A DNA stretch of 64,000 bases from Fragum whitleyi (GCA_948146395.1 OX411548.1:59663020-59727019), one strand, 5' to 3'. Positions 12,965 to 25,497 are shown, counted from the first letter of the stretch. Notes: generated by a model not told the origin, from the sequence alone. Numbers and translations: made by a program.

Positions 12965-13486
12965 AAGAGAGAGAGATAGAGAAAGAGAGAGAGAGAAAGA
13001 AAGAAAGAGAGAGAGAGGACGTATGAAATAATGATTTTTTGCCTTAGGTACCAGAGCATCTCGAGCGCGCACGTGAGTGTGTCCAGCAACATCCAAACAG
13101 CAAAAAAATTGATCTGCAGATTAGAACTCAAGACAAAACACACATCATATAGATCAGCCTGCGCATCTGCAGTAGTAGGAGATCAGTGAAAATTGATCAT
13201 GTCCCGTCTTGATAATGTTTGCGAAGTTGCCAGTTTAGTGGCGTGAAGGTGACAGCCTAGTGGCTTTAAGTTGGCAGACTAGCAGGCATGTGTGGTAGTA
13301 ATATGTACTGTTTTTAAATCAAAATTGACCTGTGACATATGTGATTTCATGTCACATCAAAAACCGGCATCGATCATATTCGTCACAAAATATTATTTCC
13401 GAGTCATATATGTAACACATGTTACATATGTGATCATATATGTAACAGGTGTTACATATATGATTTGTTACAAAAATGATCCAACA
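12644..13486 (-). mobile_element. inverted-repeat element A, copy 2
   Basis: An 843-bp element with perfect 6-bp target duplications AGGGTT (12638-12643 and 13487-13492). The site is known from neighbouring core units that read AATAGGGTTCATCC without insertion. Terminal inverted repeats of roughly 38 bp begin TGTTGGGTCAT at one side and TGTTGGATCAT at the other. Subterminal GTTACATATATGATC-type repeats are better kept than in copy 1. The orientation is opposite to copy 1. Confidence 0.85.
12919..13017. repeat. (GA)n microsatellite inside element A copy 2
   Basis: An interrupted GA tract of about 100 bp, at the position equivalent to the CT tract in copy 1. It shows that the microsatellite is part of the element rather than a chance host repeat. 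Confidence 0.9.
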
Positions 13487-13818
13487 AGGGTTCATCCTTG
13501 TGACTGGGCCAATATTCTGACCAAGTTTCACGAAGCTTTAGCCTCATTTGTGGCCTCTAGTGTGTTAACAAGAAAATTGTCAATAAGGCCCCTTTTCCTG
13601 TGATATGGCACGAATCCTTCCAATTTTCAATAGGGTTCATCCTTGTGACCTGACAATCATTCTGACAAAGTTTCATGATGATTGGTTCATGTTTGTGGCC
13701 TCAAGAGTGTAAACACTTAAATTGTTGACGACGGCCGACGGACGACACACGACGGACGACGGACATTCAATGATCACAAAAGCTCACCTTGAGCACGATG
13801 TGCTCAGGTGAGTTAAAA

Positions 13819-15502
13819 AGAAAAAATACACCATGTTGCTCTGTTAGCACATTTTCGAAAAAACATGTGGCATTTCATGAAGATATTTTTTGATAGTGGA
13901 CATTTTATCCTGACAAGCATGAATGTATGGCGCACTAGATTAAATACTATCTTATTTTAAAGCCGGTGACTATCTCATTTTTGTTGGCTAATCAGACATA
14001 TAGTGAACTAACTTTTAGCAACTTTTAAAGAAAACTTGTATCGAATGTCCTAGTGCAATATAAGTTCTACCCTTAAACGAAAATCATTGGTGGAATTTCA
14101 CTCTCCTAGCGTGTCCTCGTCTTACTTTTTGTTCGTTTCTATGGGGATTAACGCCACATTTATAATCATAAATTAAATCGCTGCGGCTGATGCACCTATC
14201 CTAACGTTTCTCTCACCAATACAACCACAACAATCGTTCCGGGCACCAGCTGTCTATCCCATGGCACTAAGACGCACTATTCTTCAGGAGTGACAGCCTT
14301 ATGTGTTACCGCTGAGCTACAATGTATTGTTTTTTGTTTTGTTTTTTGTGTGTGTGTGTCTGTGTTTTTTTGTTTTTGTTTTTTGGTTCTCTCACGCATA
14401 CACGTTTGGTTACATATTCAAGAGGCAAGACACATTTATACGCAGTTATATATCCGAATTTCATCGGAAGATTGCTTCTGGAATAAAAAGAAGACTTTAA
14501 CAGCTCTTTTCGGCAGATTTTTCTTGAAGCCTTCTAGCTGGAGTGTTCTACAAACAGAAGTGGGTCGGAAGTATAATTGATTTTTAAAGCAACGTGAACT
14601 TAAAACTTAATCGAAGATATTTACGGAGTTCGCGTGACTCGTGTTAAATGGTCCATTAGCGGTAATAGAGCTTGTTCAATATCTACTGCAAAGAATAGCC
14701 ACAAACCGTAATCAGGACAAATTTTACGAGTGACGGTAGATTCATTTAAATGATAATCAAGTCGAAAAGATTTGTTCAATAAAAACATCTGTTCTGTTAA
14801 AACAATAGTGCAAATTCTAATTTCTAAAGCTTTCGAGTATCAAGTAACGTTTTACATTCAAAGTAGGATTCTTGGTTTTTCATTTTTTAACATCATTTTT
14901 CCTTGTCTCGAAAATTCCTGATTTCGTTTAGGTGTGAATTCTAAGGGAATCATATTAAGAATTGCCGTTACGTTCCTGCATTATGGTCTTGTCTATACCC
15001 TCTGCATGCGTTTTATCGCTAGATTACATGCAACGAATGTGGTTCCACAAACGTGTATATCAAATAAGTTGAATTTATTTCGACAGTGTTGGCTTACAAT
15101 TGCATGTACAAATATACTAAATGGGCTAGACAGAAAGATTTTTTTGTCAAAATTCAATAACCATCACTTTCTTAGTTGCTTTTCGAGGACTGATCATCGG
15201 TCAATCATTTGACTTCAATTCCAACAATGAACTTTATCGAATCCTTGCTTAGCCGACAACATCGCGAGATGACAATAGGAAAAATGTCCTCTGACCAAAT
15301 GTACATTTGATTTGTAACTGTCGTCGTGAAAACTCTGAGGATAATGTTGATAGATCACCCTTTCTGTCTTATTGTCACAATATTGGTTTGGCCTTTTAAC
15401 AGATTTCAATCTTCTGACATAACAGTGTCTGGAAACGCTTCCCATAATTTGCTCTTCCTATTTCTCCCCAAATAATAACATTATTTCGGAATCCAAATCG
15501 AA
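13819..15502. other. gene-free stretch with a degraded SINE
   Basis: The part 14128-14310 (GGGGATTAACGCC, then TCTCTCACCAAT and ATGTGTTACCGCTGAGCTAC) looks like an old minus-strand copy of the SINE seen at 17194. A TG/T-rich simple tract lies at 14335-14385. Nothing else is supportable. Confidence 0.4.
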
Positions 15503-15570
15503 GGGTCAGTGCAACACTTTTGTAAGTGCCTAGAAATATATAAGCACTTACAATAGTGTTGCACTGGCCC
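15503..15570. repeat. short hairpin family C, copy 3
   Basis: Foldback starting GGGTCAGTGCAACACT and ending AGTGTTGCACTGGCCC, with TAAGTGCCTA against TAAGCACTTA near the centre. It is the same family as 9748-9818, with a few mismatches between arms. Confidence 0.75.
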
Positions 15571-16740
15571 CTCGAATTGCAACGTTTTCTATGTTTTCCA
15601 CAAAAAGAAGAACATGCTTGAAGCGTTCATATATGTCTTTCCTACATATCACGTCCAAGTCTCAAAAACTATACCGTGTTTATGCACTTGCGACCTTTTT
15701 GCACTTGCACGTCAATTTGATTGCATGTTTATGCTGCTTTGTGCGTTGAGGTTCTTTTTCTTTAATTCTAAATACATTGAGTACTGTATATAGTCTGTAA
15801 ACCGTAACCTTAGTAACGATAATTGGTCGTAATTTGACGCTTGTATGCATTTATCCCAAAGCACAAGTTTGCGAACTGTTTCTGATCATAACTAGTCAAA
15901 ATCGGCAATAATAATTGGGTACATTCTTGCAAAGCTATCAAGAATCAACATAATTAAATCAAATTTTGCTAAATAAAGCTTTTTACGGTACATACTCGTA
16001 AATAACGTAACATTTACATTGTATACTTACGCATTTTGATTATAGGTATCCTTCCTATTCTAAGTTAAAGCTTCAACGATTTACATCCGATAATTAAAGG
16101 AACAATCATTTTTGTAATTGTTTAATCCACAAACACTGTCTTTTCACCACTTTGTTGAAGATTTAAATCCATTCGGTTGACAAATGAAGCGGTCTATGTT
16201 ATTTGAATCCACCATTTCTATTCAAACTTATCCAAATGTAGCGTTTCTTGTATGGAATCTCTAAGCCTTTATATCATAAAACCGATGAATACAAGTTTGA
16301 ATGCTTGCGTCATATTTTATCTAGGCCCACACCGATATTCCCCTGGTAACGAATGGTAATGTTTTGCCCTAAGCTTTAATTTCTTAGAATCGTAATTATA
16401 TTAATGAAATCTTATTCAACACTTTCAACGAAATAAACTAATGTAACAAAGGCTACAAAACGTCTTTTATCCTATCTTTGATTATAATTGTAACATTCTC
16501 GCGAAAGGGGGCCTTTCGTAAGGTGACAAAAAGTACCGAACCTGCTTTGAATGCTGTGAATGCACTGGCTGACCGAAGTCGACAAGTTCTCTTGTAGAAA
16601 ATGACAAGTCTACCTGTTATTTTCATTTTACGAGATTTCAAGAAGGCCCCTTTTTGTGCTAATTTGTTTATTTGTCTTCCTTTAAATTACTTTATGTTTT
16701 GTATCTTATTTTGTTTTAATATTTGAGCCTACGCGTGGCA
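15571..16740. other. gene-free stretch
   Basis: No gene or bounded repeat recognised. Short fragments such as TGCACTTGCGACC near 15680 resemble family B arms. Confidence 0.35.
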
Positions 16741-16990
16741 TTTCCAACCATTTGAAATGTATGTGAGGTACACTCACTGAGAAGCTTAGACAGCCACATA
16801 CTGTAAATATAAAGTTACCTTGTGGTCTACAGATACTTTGAGGCATTATCTTTCTATTTAATGTTTAGTGAAGACTCTGGTCAGACTGTGCAGATGCACA
16901 GGCTGGTCAGAGTCTTTGCTTTGCGAATGTTTAAAATTGTTGGAAATCTTATGCACAGGCTCATTTAGCATTGAAGCCAATTTGAGAAAA
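16741..16990. mobile_element. palindromic MITE family M, copy 1
   Basis: The centre 16869-16917 is a palindrome (GACTCTGGTCAG, CTGTGCA, TGCACAG, CTGGTCAGAGTC). The flanks hold GAGAAGCTTAGACAG and TTGTTGGAAATCTTATGCACA. The same centre and flanks recur at 38540-38760. It is non-coding. Confidence 0.6.
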
Positions 16991-17193
16991 GAAGCACACA
17001 TGTAAGCTATGAATTTACCATATTTCACACCAATATTGGTCAACGTCGCAACGTCATTTCTCTTCCGAGCAATATTTACCAATATCTGTCTAATCCCTAA
17101 TGTCACCTTTCACAGACTGAAACTGATTTTCAAGATTACTGTCGTTCGGTGATTAAAAGCTCGTAACCGAAACCGCTTATTCCTTTGTTTTGA

Positions 17194-17473
17194 TTTGTTT
17201 GATTGTTTGAATGGGTTTTACGCCGCTTTCAACAATTTCGGAGTTATATCGCGGCGGCCGGAGAACCTAACAATGGATTCCTGGTATTTCTTTCACCTGT
17301 ACTACCATTACACCCTTTCCTAGCCCCCGACTGCTATCTCACATAGGTTTACGATTATCTACCCATTGGTGAGAGACAAACGTCGGAAAGGATATTTGCC
17401 GCCACCGGGGATCGAACCAACGACTTCCAGATTGGAAGTCTTATGCCTAACCAACTGCGCTATGGTGGCGGCC
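17194..17473 (-). mobile_element. tRNA-derived SINE, best copy
   Basis: On the minus strand the head is tRNA-like: A box TAGCGCAGTTGG (plus-strand 17451-17462) and B box GGTTCGATCCC (17408-17418), closing in GGTGGCGG. The body carries CTAGGAAAGGGTGTAATGGTA, CAGGAATCCATTG and a CGGCCGCCGCGATATAACT block, and the tail is AAACAA-rich. It is flanked by a perfect 13-bp target duplication TCCTTTGTTTTGA (17181-17193 and 17474-17486). The tRNA-like part is a SINE head, not a functional tRNA gene. Relatives are at 11003, 22015, 41080 and 49985. Confidence 0.85.
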
Positions 17474-17569
17474 TCCTTTGTTTTGAACATGTCCCTGTAT
17501 TGAATGATTACGTTTTTGGCACCCGCAATGAGAAAAACAATCATACGCCTTTGTGAAATTAATGGTTTA

Positions 17570-17790
17570 AACCTATTGATTTTTACTTGGATTGGGAAAC
17601 AAGTACTTACAACTTACGAGCAGAATAATCCCTCTCGATTCTGCTTTCTGGAAATCTTTAGAGGACGATTTCAATGAGAAGATGCATGGCAGAATTCGAT
17701 ATTTAATTACTACTGCAGAAGCAACTTTAATTTTTGACTTACGCAAAAAAATGATCGTAAGTTGTTTAGTAAAACAGGCCCCTTTCACTT
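17570..17790. repeat. dispersed repeat family Q, copy 1
   Basis: The outer parts contain ACAACTTACG and its inverse CGTAAGTTGT, giving a MITE-like layout that ends AACAGGCCCC. The body GTAGAAGCAACTTTA-type sequence recurs at 53693-53878. The open frames on both strands are not convincing as genes. Confidence 0.5.
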
Positions 17791-18731
17791 GTTTGGAAAC
17801 TTAAGAAACGAACCAGTAATCTGCAGTTACTATATTATTTCTTATTCTTCCATCGACAATAAAGAGGGTTATTTGTGCAGCTTCAAATTCTGTCGTAAAC
17901 AATCGTTTTATCCGCAAGCTGAGGGGAAGTCTGAGAATTCCACAAAAAAAGTTGAAAAAGATATTGAATTTAGTAGGGATAAGCCAGATTTCGCATATCA
18001 AAAATGAATTTATAGTAAGGTAGAATAAATTGTCGACCCAATCTTACTCAGACCGATACTTTTCGCACTATCCAGACCGTACCTTCTGAAAGGCTACAAA
18101 GTTGTAAAACTCTTGATGCAGAATTTCAAAATGATGATTAAAAAGAAGAAGAAGAAGAAAAAAAAAACACTATTCGCACTGTCAATTTACAAAACAGTAA
18201 AATTTTTAATTGCCGGTTAAGAAGATGAAATTATGCAGCGTTTATTAGTGATTACTAGTCATTCACTTCCAAACTTAGTTCATTCTTTTATCAGTACACA
18301 CATAGAATAAATAAATCCATATATAGAGAGAATAACTCCCAGTAAATGTCAGATAAAATTACCCAATTTACACTCTGTATGTTCCGTAACTGAAAGTACA
18401 CCCATTTTTTCGCGATTTATTAACAATTTTATTCCTAGAAATTGAATTGAGAACGACCTGTGGCCGTTGCTAGGGAAGAATCCGATAGCTTGGTGACGAT
18501 TTTTGCGACTCTCATATTATCTCTTTCCTCAATAGAGAAATAGCTAAAACCACTATCTACACTTTACTACACGTTTAGTGGCTTAAATGGTACTTTAAAA
18601 TTGATGTGTTGGTTTGAAATAATTTATTTATTTAACTTTATTTATATGAGAATTGCAGGTTAGGTCTCGGATTCAATAATATCTAATTTTAATCAACTCA
18701 AAAGGTTTTATCATATATATTCACATGTCAT

Positions 18732-18848
18732 ATGTTCAGGATGACAAAATGGTGCAAAATGTTTGTAAATTATATCGCGCTTTGCAAGTGCAAAGCGGGG
18801 TAAAATTCGCGAACAGTTTGCACCTCATCGTGATCCTGGCCGTAGGGC
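18732..18848. mobile_element. palindromic MITE family B, copy 3
   Basis: Starts TTCAGGATGACAAAATGGTGC, has the centre CGCTTTGCAAGTGCAAAGCG, and ends AACAGTTTGCACCTCATCGTG. A clear member of the family at 3166-3291. Confidence 0.75.
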
Positions 18849-19412
18849 TTAATCATTGAACGGGTCACGTGGTGTCTTTCACGACACCAGCAACAACAAC
18901 AACAACAATAAACATATAGGCGTCTCCTCTCTGCAATTTCTGAAACAAATTCTATTCAGTTCTATTCATTGAAAAGAAAATTCGTAATGTTCATCACCTT
19001 TGGATAGCGCTCATATAATCTCTGGTGGCAAAACCAAGAAATTAAGTTGCGATTTGTTTTCTTTCTTCTTTTTTTAACGGTTGCCGATATCGATTTAAAG
19101 GGAATACATTAATGTTAAGGACATTTTCCAGATATACGAGTAAAACTTTATTTTATTCTCAATAAATAGGCTCATATGATTTGATACGCTCGTGTCTTTT
19201 ATGCAGTAATTTATTGAATATATTCAAAATTATTAAGAATCTTACTTTTACGTCGAAGTTCCAATTTCATGTCGATTTTAACTGAAACCTTTGGTGCTTA
19301 GAAATCATAAGCTAAATCTATAATATCCTCCATTCACTATCAATAATCAACCCCGTCGATTGATAATATTAGTGTTGGTTTGTGGTCAATATAATAGGAT
19401 TATCACGTTTTA

Positions 19413-20165
19413 GAGTGCGTCAACATTTGCAGAGACCCAAAAATTGTTTAATGCCCGAGGGAAAGCACAAAGGTGTTAAATCATTTTAGGGCCTCTGCAA
19501 ATGTTAACGCCCGAAAAGAAACGTGAATTGACGCTTTTATTGCATGAAAAGAAAACTTGCGTATTTATTCAAAGATAGATTGCAAAATGATAAATAAAAC
19601 GATTTTTTAGTAGTTCCATCCCTTCAAAAATACCGGTAAATTGCGGTTTGCATTGCACAGTCAATTTTGTTTATACTGACGCTGTTTGGTAGATTTATGA
19701 CGTCACAAGATTTGACGCGGGAATAAGATCAACATCTTTGGTAATGGCGTTTTATGGATGTTAGAAAGGGATAATTTATATGCATTTTTACTTATTAATA
19801 TGTGCACTCTTCAAAATCAAACCTTTTGGGGAAAAAAGTTCAGTGTCCTTGAAACTGATCAAATTGTGTAGGATCCTGATCGAGGATATTTAAGCGAAAA
19901 AGCCAGGCGTTAGCGGCACGTGCATTTACTGTTTATCCACGTTTTCTCTCTTCAACGTCCGGTTTTTGTCCGTTAAAGTGCAACGACCTGAAAACGTACA
20001 TTTTATGCAAAATATAGAGTTAATTAACGTTTTTGAGGGCGTTAACATTTGCAGAGACCCGAAAAATGGTTTAACGTCCGAGTGCTCTGATTAATCCACG
20101 TTTTCTCCCGATAACGTCCGGGTTTTGTCCGTTAACGTTTGCCCATAAAGGCCCGCTCGAAAACG
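19413..20165. repeat. palindromic repeat family V, two or three copies
   Basis: The part 19417-19510 is a foldback with arms around GCGTCAACATTTGCAGAG and CTCTGCAAATGTTAACGC. A second related segment at 20035-20165 has GCGTTAACATTTGCAGAG and CGTTAACGTTTGCCC. A third piece (19920-20010) shares ATCCACGTTTTCTC and AACGTCCGG. Non-coding. Confidence 0.55.
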
Positions 20166-20949
20166 CACATTTTATGTCATTATTTAGATTAGTTCTGCTT
20201 TGTTTTCAATGAAATTGATTGCGCAAGGACCTCTTTAAACAAAAACTCCTTACATAATCTAGCCTGTCAATCTATACTGTTTGAATAGTGCTGCCTTAAT
20301 TGTCGGATCCATTATTAGTTTTCCCGTCATCAATACATACGTTATCAGTTATTATCAGCGATTTGTTAACACTCTCTTATCTAACCCACGAAACACCTGC
20401 TCTTTAAATTGATAACCATGGAAACTAACAACATTGTTCTATAGAATTGACTATCAGACTTTTCACATTCGTACATCACATAATGACTGATAAATATAGA
20501 ATCTCTGGTTACTTAAATGCGAATGATATAATATCTTTAAATTGAATGGTACACTTAATAATGTCGGGGAATTTGACACTTATCGGGCTCAAAAACATTT
20601 TGAATCTCTATCAGCGTTATTGTCAAAACGAACAATGCCTCGAGTGGTTTACACCGCTCCAAGAATAGTCGAAATGCTCTAAATCTTTGTTAAACTTCAT
20701 AAGCTTATGATTTCGTTCTCATCATTTTTGTTTGGTTTACATTTATATGACAGTGTTAAATTATTATGTATATTATCATGGTGAAATTCATGCATTTTTT
20801 TGAAACCAAAATCTTTATATAAATTAAACCAAAATATTTCAAGGGGTCATTTGCCATTGAAATTATGGCAGTGTATGATTACCCAACAAGGACACACACG
20901 TTTATTTATAGATTAGTATGTAAAAGTTTATCACTTAAAGGATAATGAT

Positions 20950-21310
20950 TTGTTGAAGTTTTAAGATCGATTTATATTGATTGAGTGAATACGAAATGAA
21001 GTATCAATCGATCTTACTCGAAATACAAACGATTATTCTGATTCTTAATGCAAAATTGAGACAAAAATGTGAAATTTTTTAGACAATTTTCTTGAAGCGA
21101 GTTAATTGCACGCGATCTTTTTTGCCAGGCAACGTTGATGGTGACGTCACTTATCTTATTCCAACCCCACCCCTTCCTTTGATGAATTCATATAGGGATG
21201 AAGTGAACAAAAACCGGGGTTTTTTTTTTTCATAATTTCACTGGTTAGGCGATGAGTTTATCCAATGATAATCTACCGTTATTTCTCGATTATCTATCGA
21301 AAAGCATTAA
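20950..21310. repeat. repeat family R, copy 2
   Basis: Shares ATCGATTTATATTGATTGAG, a CAAACGATTATTC block, a GTGACGTCACTTATC block and GATAATCTACCGTTATTTCT with copy 1 at 3340-3870. The long hairpin is shorter here. Confidence 0.65.
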
Positions 21311-22014
21311 AGAAAGCGCGGTTATGGAACATCGCTCAATTCGAAGTAAAAAAATGGTCGAAATATTTTCTACCACCTTGTGATATTATACAAACATCGC
21401 TCAGTACTCTTGTTCAATTTTATGTAGAAATCGGCCTTAATTCTTTTATCAGTAACAACGCTTCATTGCGAAATAGCTGTACCACCAAACGTCACGTAAC
21501 TAAATCAAAGAAAGCAATAGCAGAAAAGAAATACCGAACTTCAATCACTTGTCTTAAGGGAGAGGCGAAAGCAGACACTTAATAGGCATGCGGGGATGGC
21601 TTGGGAGATGGCCGAGTGATTAATTTGTAAAGCAATTGAATTTATATACAGCCATACGGCAATACAAGGCAAGATGTCACCCCATTAATTGGCAATTTCT
21701 CAGTCCTGAATCCCTAAAAGTATTTGTGACTTGTCACAGAGAAACGTATATTCTCAATACTCTTTAAAAATTCCACGTAATAATAGACACTAATCCCTTT
21801 GGTAATTCCCCAAGTCAAATTTGGAAATCATTAAACCTCTAACGAACGCCCTCTCACCAAGTTGTTAAATGGGTTTAAACAGCTTTTGGTAAGGGTTTCG
21901 ACTCTTTTAAATAGATTTAAAGTTTAACAAATATTCACTTATTTGATAGATGAAAGCCTCCGCACATTTGATAGCGCACAATACTCCAAATCTACAATTT
22001 AAAGGTGTCAAGGG
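21311..22014. other. gene-free stretch
   Basis: The 105-codon open frame at 21265-21582 begins inside repeat R and has no family features. Nothing else is supportable. Confidence 0.35.
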
Positions 22015-22142
22015 TAAGACCCCTGGCGGCGACATACATCCTTTCCGTTATTTGTCTCAAACCAATGGATAGAATCGTAAACGTAAGCGGGATAGCAGCC
22101 AAAGTCTAGTAATCACTGTTATGCTACTACTGGTGAAAGAAG
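22015..22142 (+). mobile_element. partial tRNA-derived SINE
   Basis: GGCGGCGACATACATCCTTTCC, then ACCAATGGATAGAATCGTAAAC and ACTGTTATGCTACTACTGGTG match the body of the SINE at 17194-17473. The tRNA-like head and the distal body are missing. Confidence 0.6.
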
Positions 22143-23614
22143 GCTGTAACTCCGCTTTTTCTTTTCTTTATTAAGGAAAAAAGCGGAATATGAACCCATG
22201 GCTTGAAAAGATTGGATAGATTATGTATGTATTTAGTTTGAAAACATACAGCGAAACGTAATACGAAATAGTATGTCATCCTATTAGATGTCAATACCGT
22301 ATCAATATTCTAATTTCGTTGAATTTTTTCTTAAGGGGAAGTCATTCATAGAAAAACTTTTAATAATCTTTATTGTTCAACATTTGTTAATATTTCAACA
22401 ACCGAAAGTCGAGAAGACGAGAATGTATTGCATGAGAATTAAGTTTTCTTATCTTTTGTCCTTAATGAGTTCGTAACGTTGGTTATTTATCAGGCGGTCA
22501 CGATTGTATGATTTCTCGTAACATCTGGTTTTATAGAGCGGACCGAATCAGCTCTTAAAAAGATATCAGGGCCCTAGATTTTCGACTTTCTGATGCTCAA
22601 CTGAGAATATTCTCAATGTCAACTTGATAATGAGTCTGTAGAAAGATCCAATCTCTTCATCTATTGGCTTACAGTTAATTATATTTTCTACCAAAAGTTT
22701 AAAATTTTGAACAACTTCGTTAGATTCAGCTACAATAAATGACAGTCGGAATTCATATAAAAAAAATACACGTTAAAGTGGTGTTTTCAATTATCAAAAG
22801 GTGCTTAGCCGTCGTTCTAAATTGAAGGTCCACTACCTGACATAGATTTAGAGAATAGATTTTGGTAGACTTGAGATGGAAAAGTTTTTCGGGTAAGGCG
22901 TAGGAATTTATACAATAACATTTAATGACATTTTTAAAATCCACACAAGGGAAGGAAAACCGGACTACAATTATCGTATAAATGCTGTCTTCGGGCACAT
23001 ATGGATCCGCTCCGGTCTTGAATTAATTCCGAGGTCGTGCCCTAAAATAGTCCGGTTAGAAAAAATGATGAGCTCCTTTTGCAACACTGTTTTTATGTTT
23101 TAATAGCAGTAAAATGCTTTAAACGAGGTTCGGCTAAGTGCCAGGCCTCTGCTTCATGCCATGAATGAGATGAAATGCATTTAGGTGCGAACAACTTTTC
23201 CTTGGAGCCTGACCTTTGATGGAGGTACCCCATTTGGAACATTACTCGGACTTTTCCGTGAACTGAAAAGTATCTCGGACGTAAGTGTAGTAATTTTGGA
23301 TCATTTTTAGGTAATTCGGCTCCTTGTGGTACTTCGGCTAATACGCTTGTAGAAAATCACGTTTTAATTTATTCTCTCCGATCATCTCAAGTCTGCATAC
23401 ACTTTGGTAACGGACAAGAGAATTTTGAGGGTATATGTGAGAAAATGAAAAATTGCGAACAATTTCATCCGCAAGGGTAAAAAAGGTATGTTTGACTTTT
23501 ACTAAATAAAGGGAAAATATGTTTTATCAAACTCATCGGAATAGTAGAAAAAATCATTGGATATTTTTAAACAGCTTTTTGTAGCATTTTGCTCCTATAA
23601 AATCACTAAAACTA
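22143..23614. other. gene-free stretch with half of a palindromic repeat
   Basis: The part 22845-22925 (GAATAGATTTTGG, ACTTGAGATGGAAAAG, GGTAAGGCGTAGGAATTTATAC) is one arm of the foldback found complete at 49003-49140. No exon or RNA gene was seen. Confidence 0.45.
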
Positions 23615-24174
23615 CACTGAAACGAACTTCTAAACGACCACTTGGTTTGCGATGAAAAAATAATAATTCCGTTAGAATTTTAGTAGTCGAATTGTATTTA
23701 AAAAATCATCTAGGGAGATTCTTCAATAAATATTGACTCGAAAAACATTGGAGAAAGCAACGAATTCTAAGGGATTTTAAGGTTACTCCTGATTTCAAAA
23801 TTAACATTGGTGGGTGGGGTAATTTGATTGTTTATGCTCATGGGCAATGAACAAAGCAAAGGTAGTGGTATTTTATTTAATAATTTGATATCTGACACGC
23901 AAATGCCATCAAAGTTTGACACTTATATAACTGATTTACGAGTATTTCAGAGACCGAAATTTAAGAATTTTCATAAAAAGTGCCGTTTTTGTGACTTTTG
24001 CAGACGAGGGTTCCTGTGTTTGACCATTTGTTACAGATACCAAGGACAAAAATTCGGACCCATTCTTAAAATGACTGACAATTCATATACAAAAAAAAGT
24101 TGTTTTGTTCAATGACTACAAATATCTTAAAATGGGGCAAATGCAAGGTGGCCGTTTAGAACTTTGCTTCAGTG
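23615..24174. mobile_element. 560-bp MITE with about 36-bp terminal inverted repeats and TA target
   Basis: The left end CACTGAAACGAACTTCTAAA and the reverse complement of the right end (CACTGAAGCAAAGTTCTAAA) match closely and continue with CGACCACTTGG against CGGCCACCTTGC. Both ends abut TA (23613-23614 and 24175-24176). This fits a Tc1/mariner-type MITE. The internal open frame 23828-24115 is not recognisable as transposase. Confidence 0.7.
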
Positions 24175-24176
24175 TA

Positions 24177-25431
24177 GTGTATGTTTAACTTTTGATAGCA
24201 TTTTATGTAAATGTAATTGATCAGAGAGAAATTACAATTAGAAGTAGTTATTATGCAAAATGTCTGTCAAAAGGTATTTGTTTTATAGCTATCGGCTGGC
24301 ACTGAGATTATACAAGACCTAAAGCGAATATAAACATTTAACTGAAAAAAATGCCCTTTACCACCAAGGGAGATATCTCTAGCATTACAACGAGAACGGA
24401 AAGGTACCTTCAAATTTTGACATAATGACTATTAAATGTTAATCTACAATATATGTGAGCGACAAACAATCATTGGTGGAAAAATTACCCAATGTGCCCA
24501 TTTCTACCTTAAGAGCCATGAGATGGTTTTGTGAAGTATCGCAGGTATTTACATAAAAAGAAGTGGAATGCACATCGGCACAGGTCATTTGGGAAACGAC
24601 TTGGTTTCGATCAAAGTTAACCCGGGTCCCTTTCAAACGACCTCGGTTTCGACGTCATTTTAACCTTTCAACCGCGAAGCTTCTGATCCTGCCTCAGGCC
24701 GGTATTACCGTTGATTCCAAAATGGCGTCAAAAATAGTGCACAACAGTTAGATTCTTGTTTCCTTTACTATTCATAAAATTTACTTTTTTCCTATTTATA
24801 TCGTATTTTACACGGTTTTATCGCATTTGTTAATTAACTACTTTTCATGAGCCAATTAATGATTGTAGTGGTAAATTTGAATCATGTCTACAACCATGAG
24901 TAGATAACTCCGTTCGCATCAATGTTCTCTCTGCGCATGCGTATTCCAGCTATTTTTGATTTTTTACGCCTTCTCTTACGATCATCGGACGGTCATTTGA
25001 ACTTTCCTCTTTGGTACCATTGTGACATCATATAATCATTACTTAGCCGGTGACGATGTACATGTAAATGTCACTTGTTCAAGTGGTTGCTCCAGGATAT
25101 CGTACAAAAGTTCAACAACGCCATGGATCAAATGATATTGTAAGCTTTATTCAAATTACAGTTGGTTTTCATGAGTGTGAAATTGTGTGCTATGTTTCGT
25201 TAATCGAATGAGGATTTCTTTTATTCGTAGTGTTCATAATTTACGAAAGGCTATTGAGAACAAAATAATGTCCTTGATTGGCGATTCCTCACAAATTACT
25301 GAGTCCCCAAAGAAATTATGACAAGATCGATAAAATTACCATGTAGTACTAGAAATAATTGGTATGGCGGGCAGTCTTGGATTCTACCTGTAACATTATA
25401 TTCCCAATATTTGAACATACATAATGTTGTT
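24177..25431. other. gene-free stretch
   Basis: The part 24560-24740 is richer in GC and CG than its surroundings and ends with AAAATGGCGTC, which matches a YY1-type sequence. It has no repeat signature. It might be an old promoter or exon remnant, but nothing downstream supports a gene. Confidence 0.3.
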
Positions 25432-25497
25432 GGGCGATAAAAAGTCGTATTTACAGCTTTATTCAAGCTGTAGATACGAGATTTTAGTCGCAAAACA
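25432..25497. repeat. palindromic family K, copy 1
   Basis: Foldback GTTGGGCGAT, GTCGTATTTACAGCTT, AAGCTGTAGATACGAG, TAGTCGCAAAACAAC. Further copies are at 27241-27310, 28139-28205 and 38306-38366. The consensus is a short hairpin whose arms contain a CGTAACTACAGCTT motif. Confidence 0.65.

Larger units (their letters stand above)
12124..13818 (-). mobile_element. Helentron-like non-autonomous element (H2), interrupted by element A
   Basis: One end (12124) has ACAAGAG followed by a small hairpin AGGACC/GGTCCT and CTCACCTGAG. The other end (near 13818) has CTCAGGTGAGTTAAAAA, so CTCACCTGAG and CTCAGGTGAG form subterminal inverted repeats. Read on the minus strand this is a 5' subterminal repeat, a tandem-repeat core and a hairpin close to the 3' end, the layout described for Helentron-derived elements. 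The core has units of about 143 bp (anchors near 12240, 12388, 12528 and 13520). A GACGACGGACG-rich tract lies at 13727-13767. Element A (12644-13486) was inserted into one core unit. Confidence 0.65.

Noticed and set aside
17400..17473. tRNA gene on the minus strand
   Set aside because: The A and B boxes belong to the head of a SINE with a body, tail and 13-bp target duplication.
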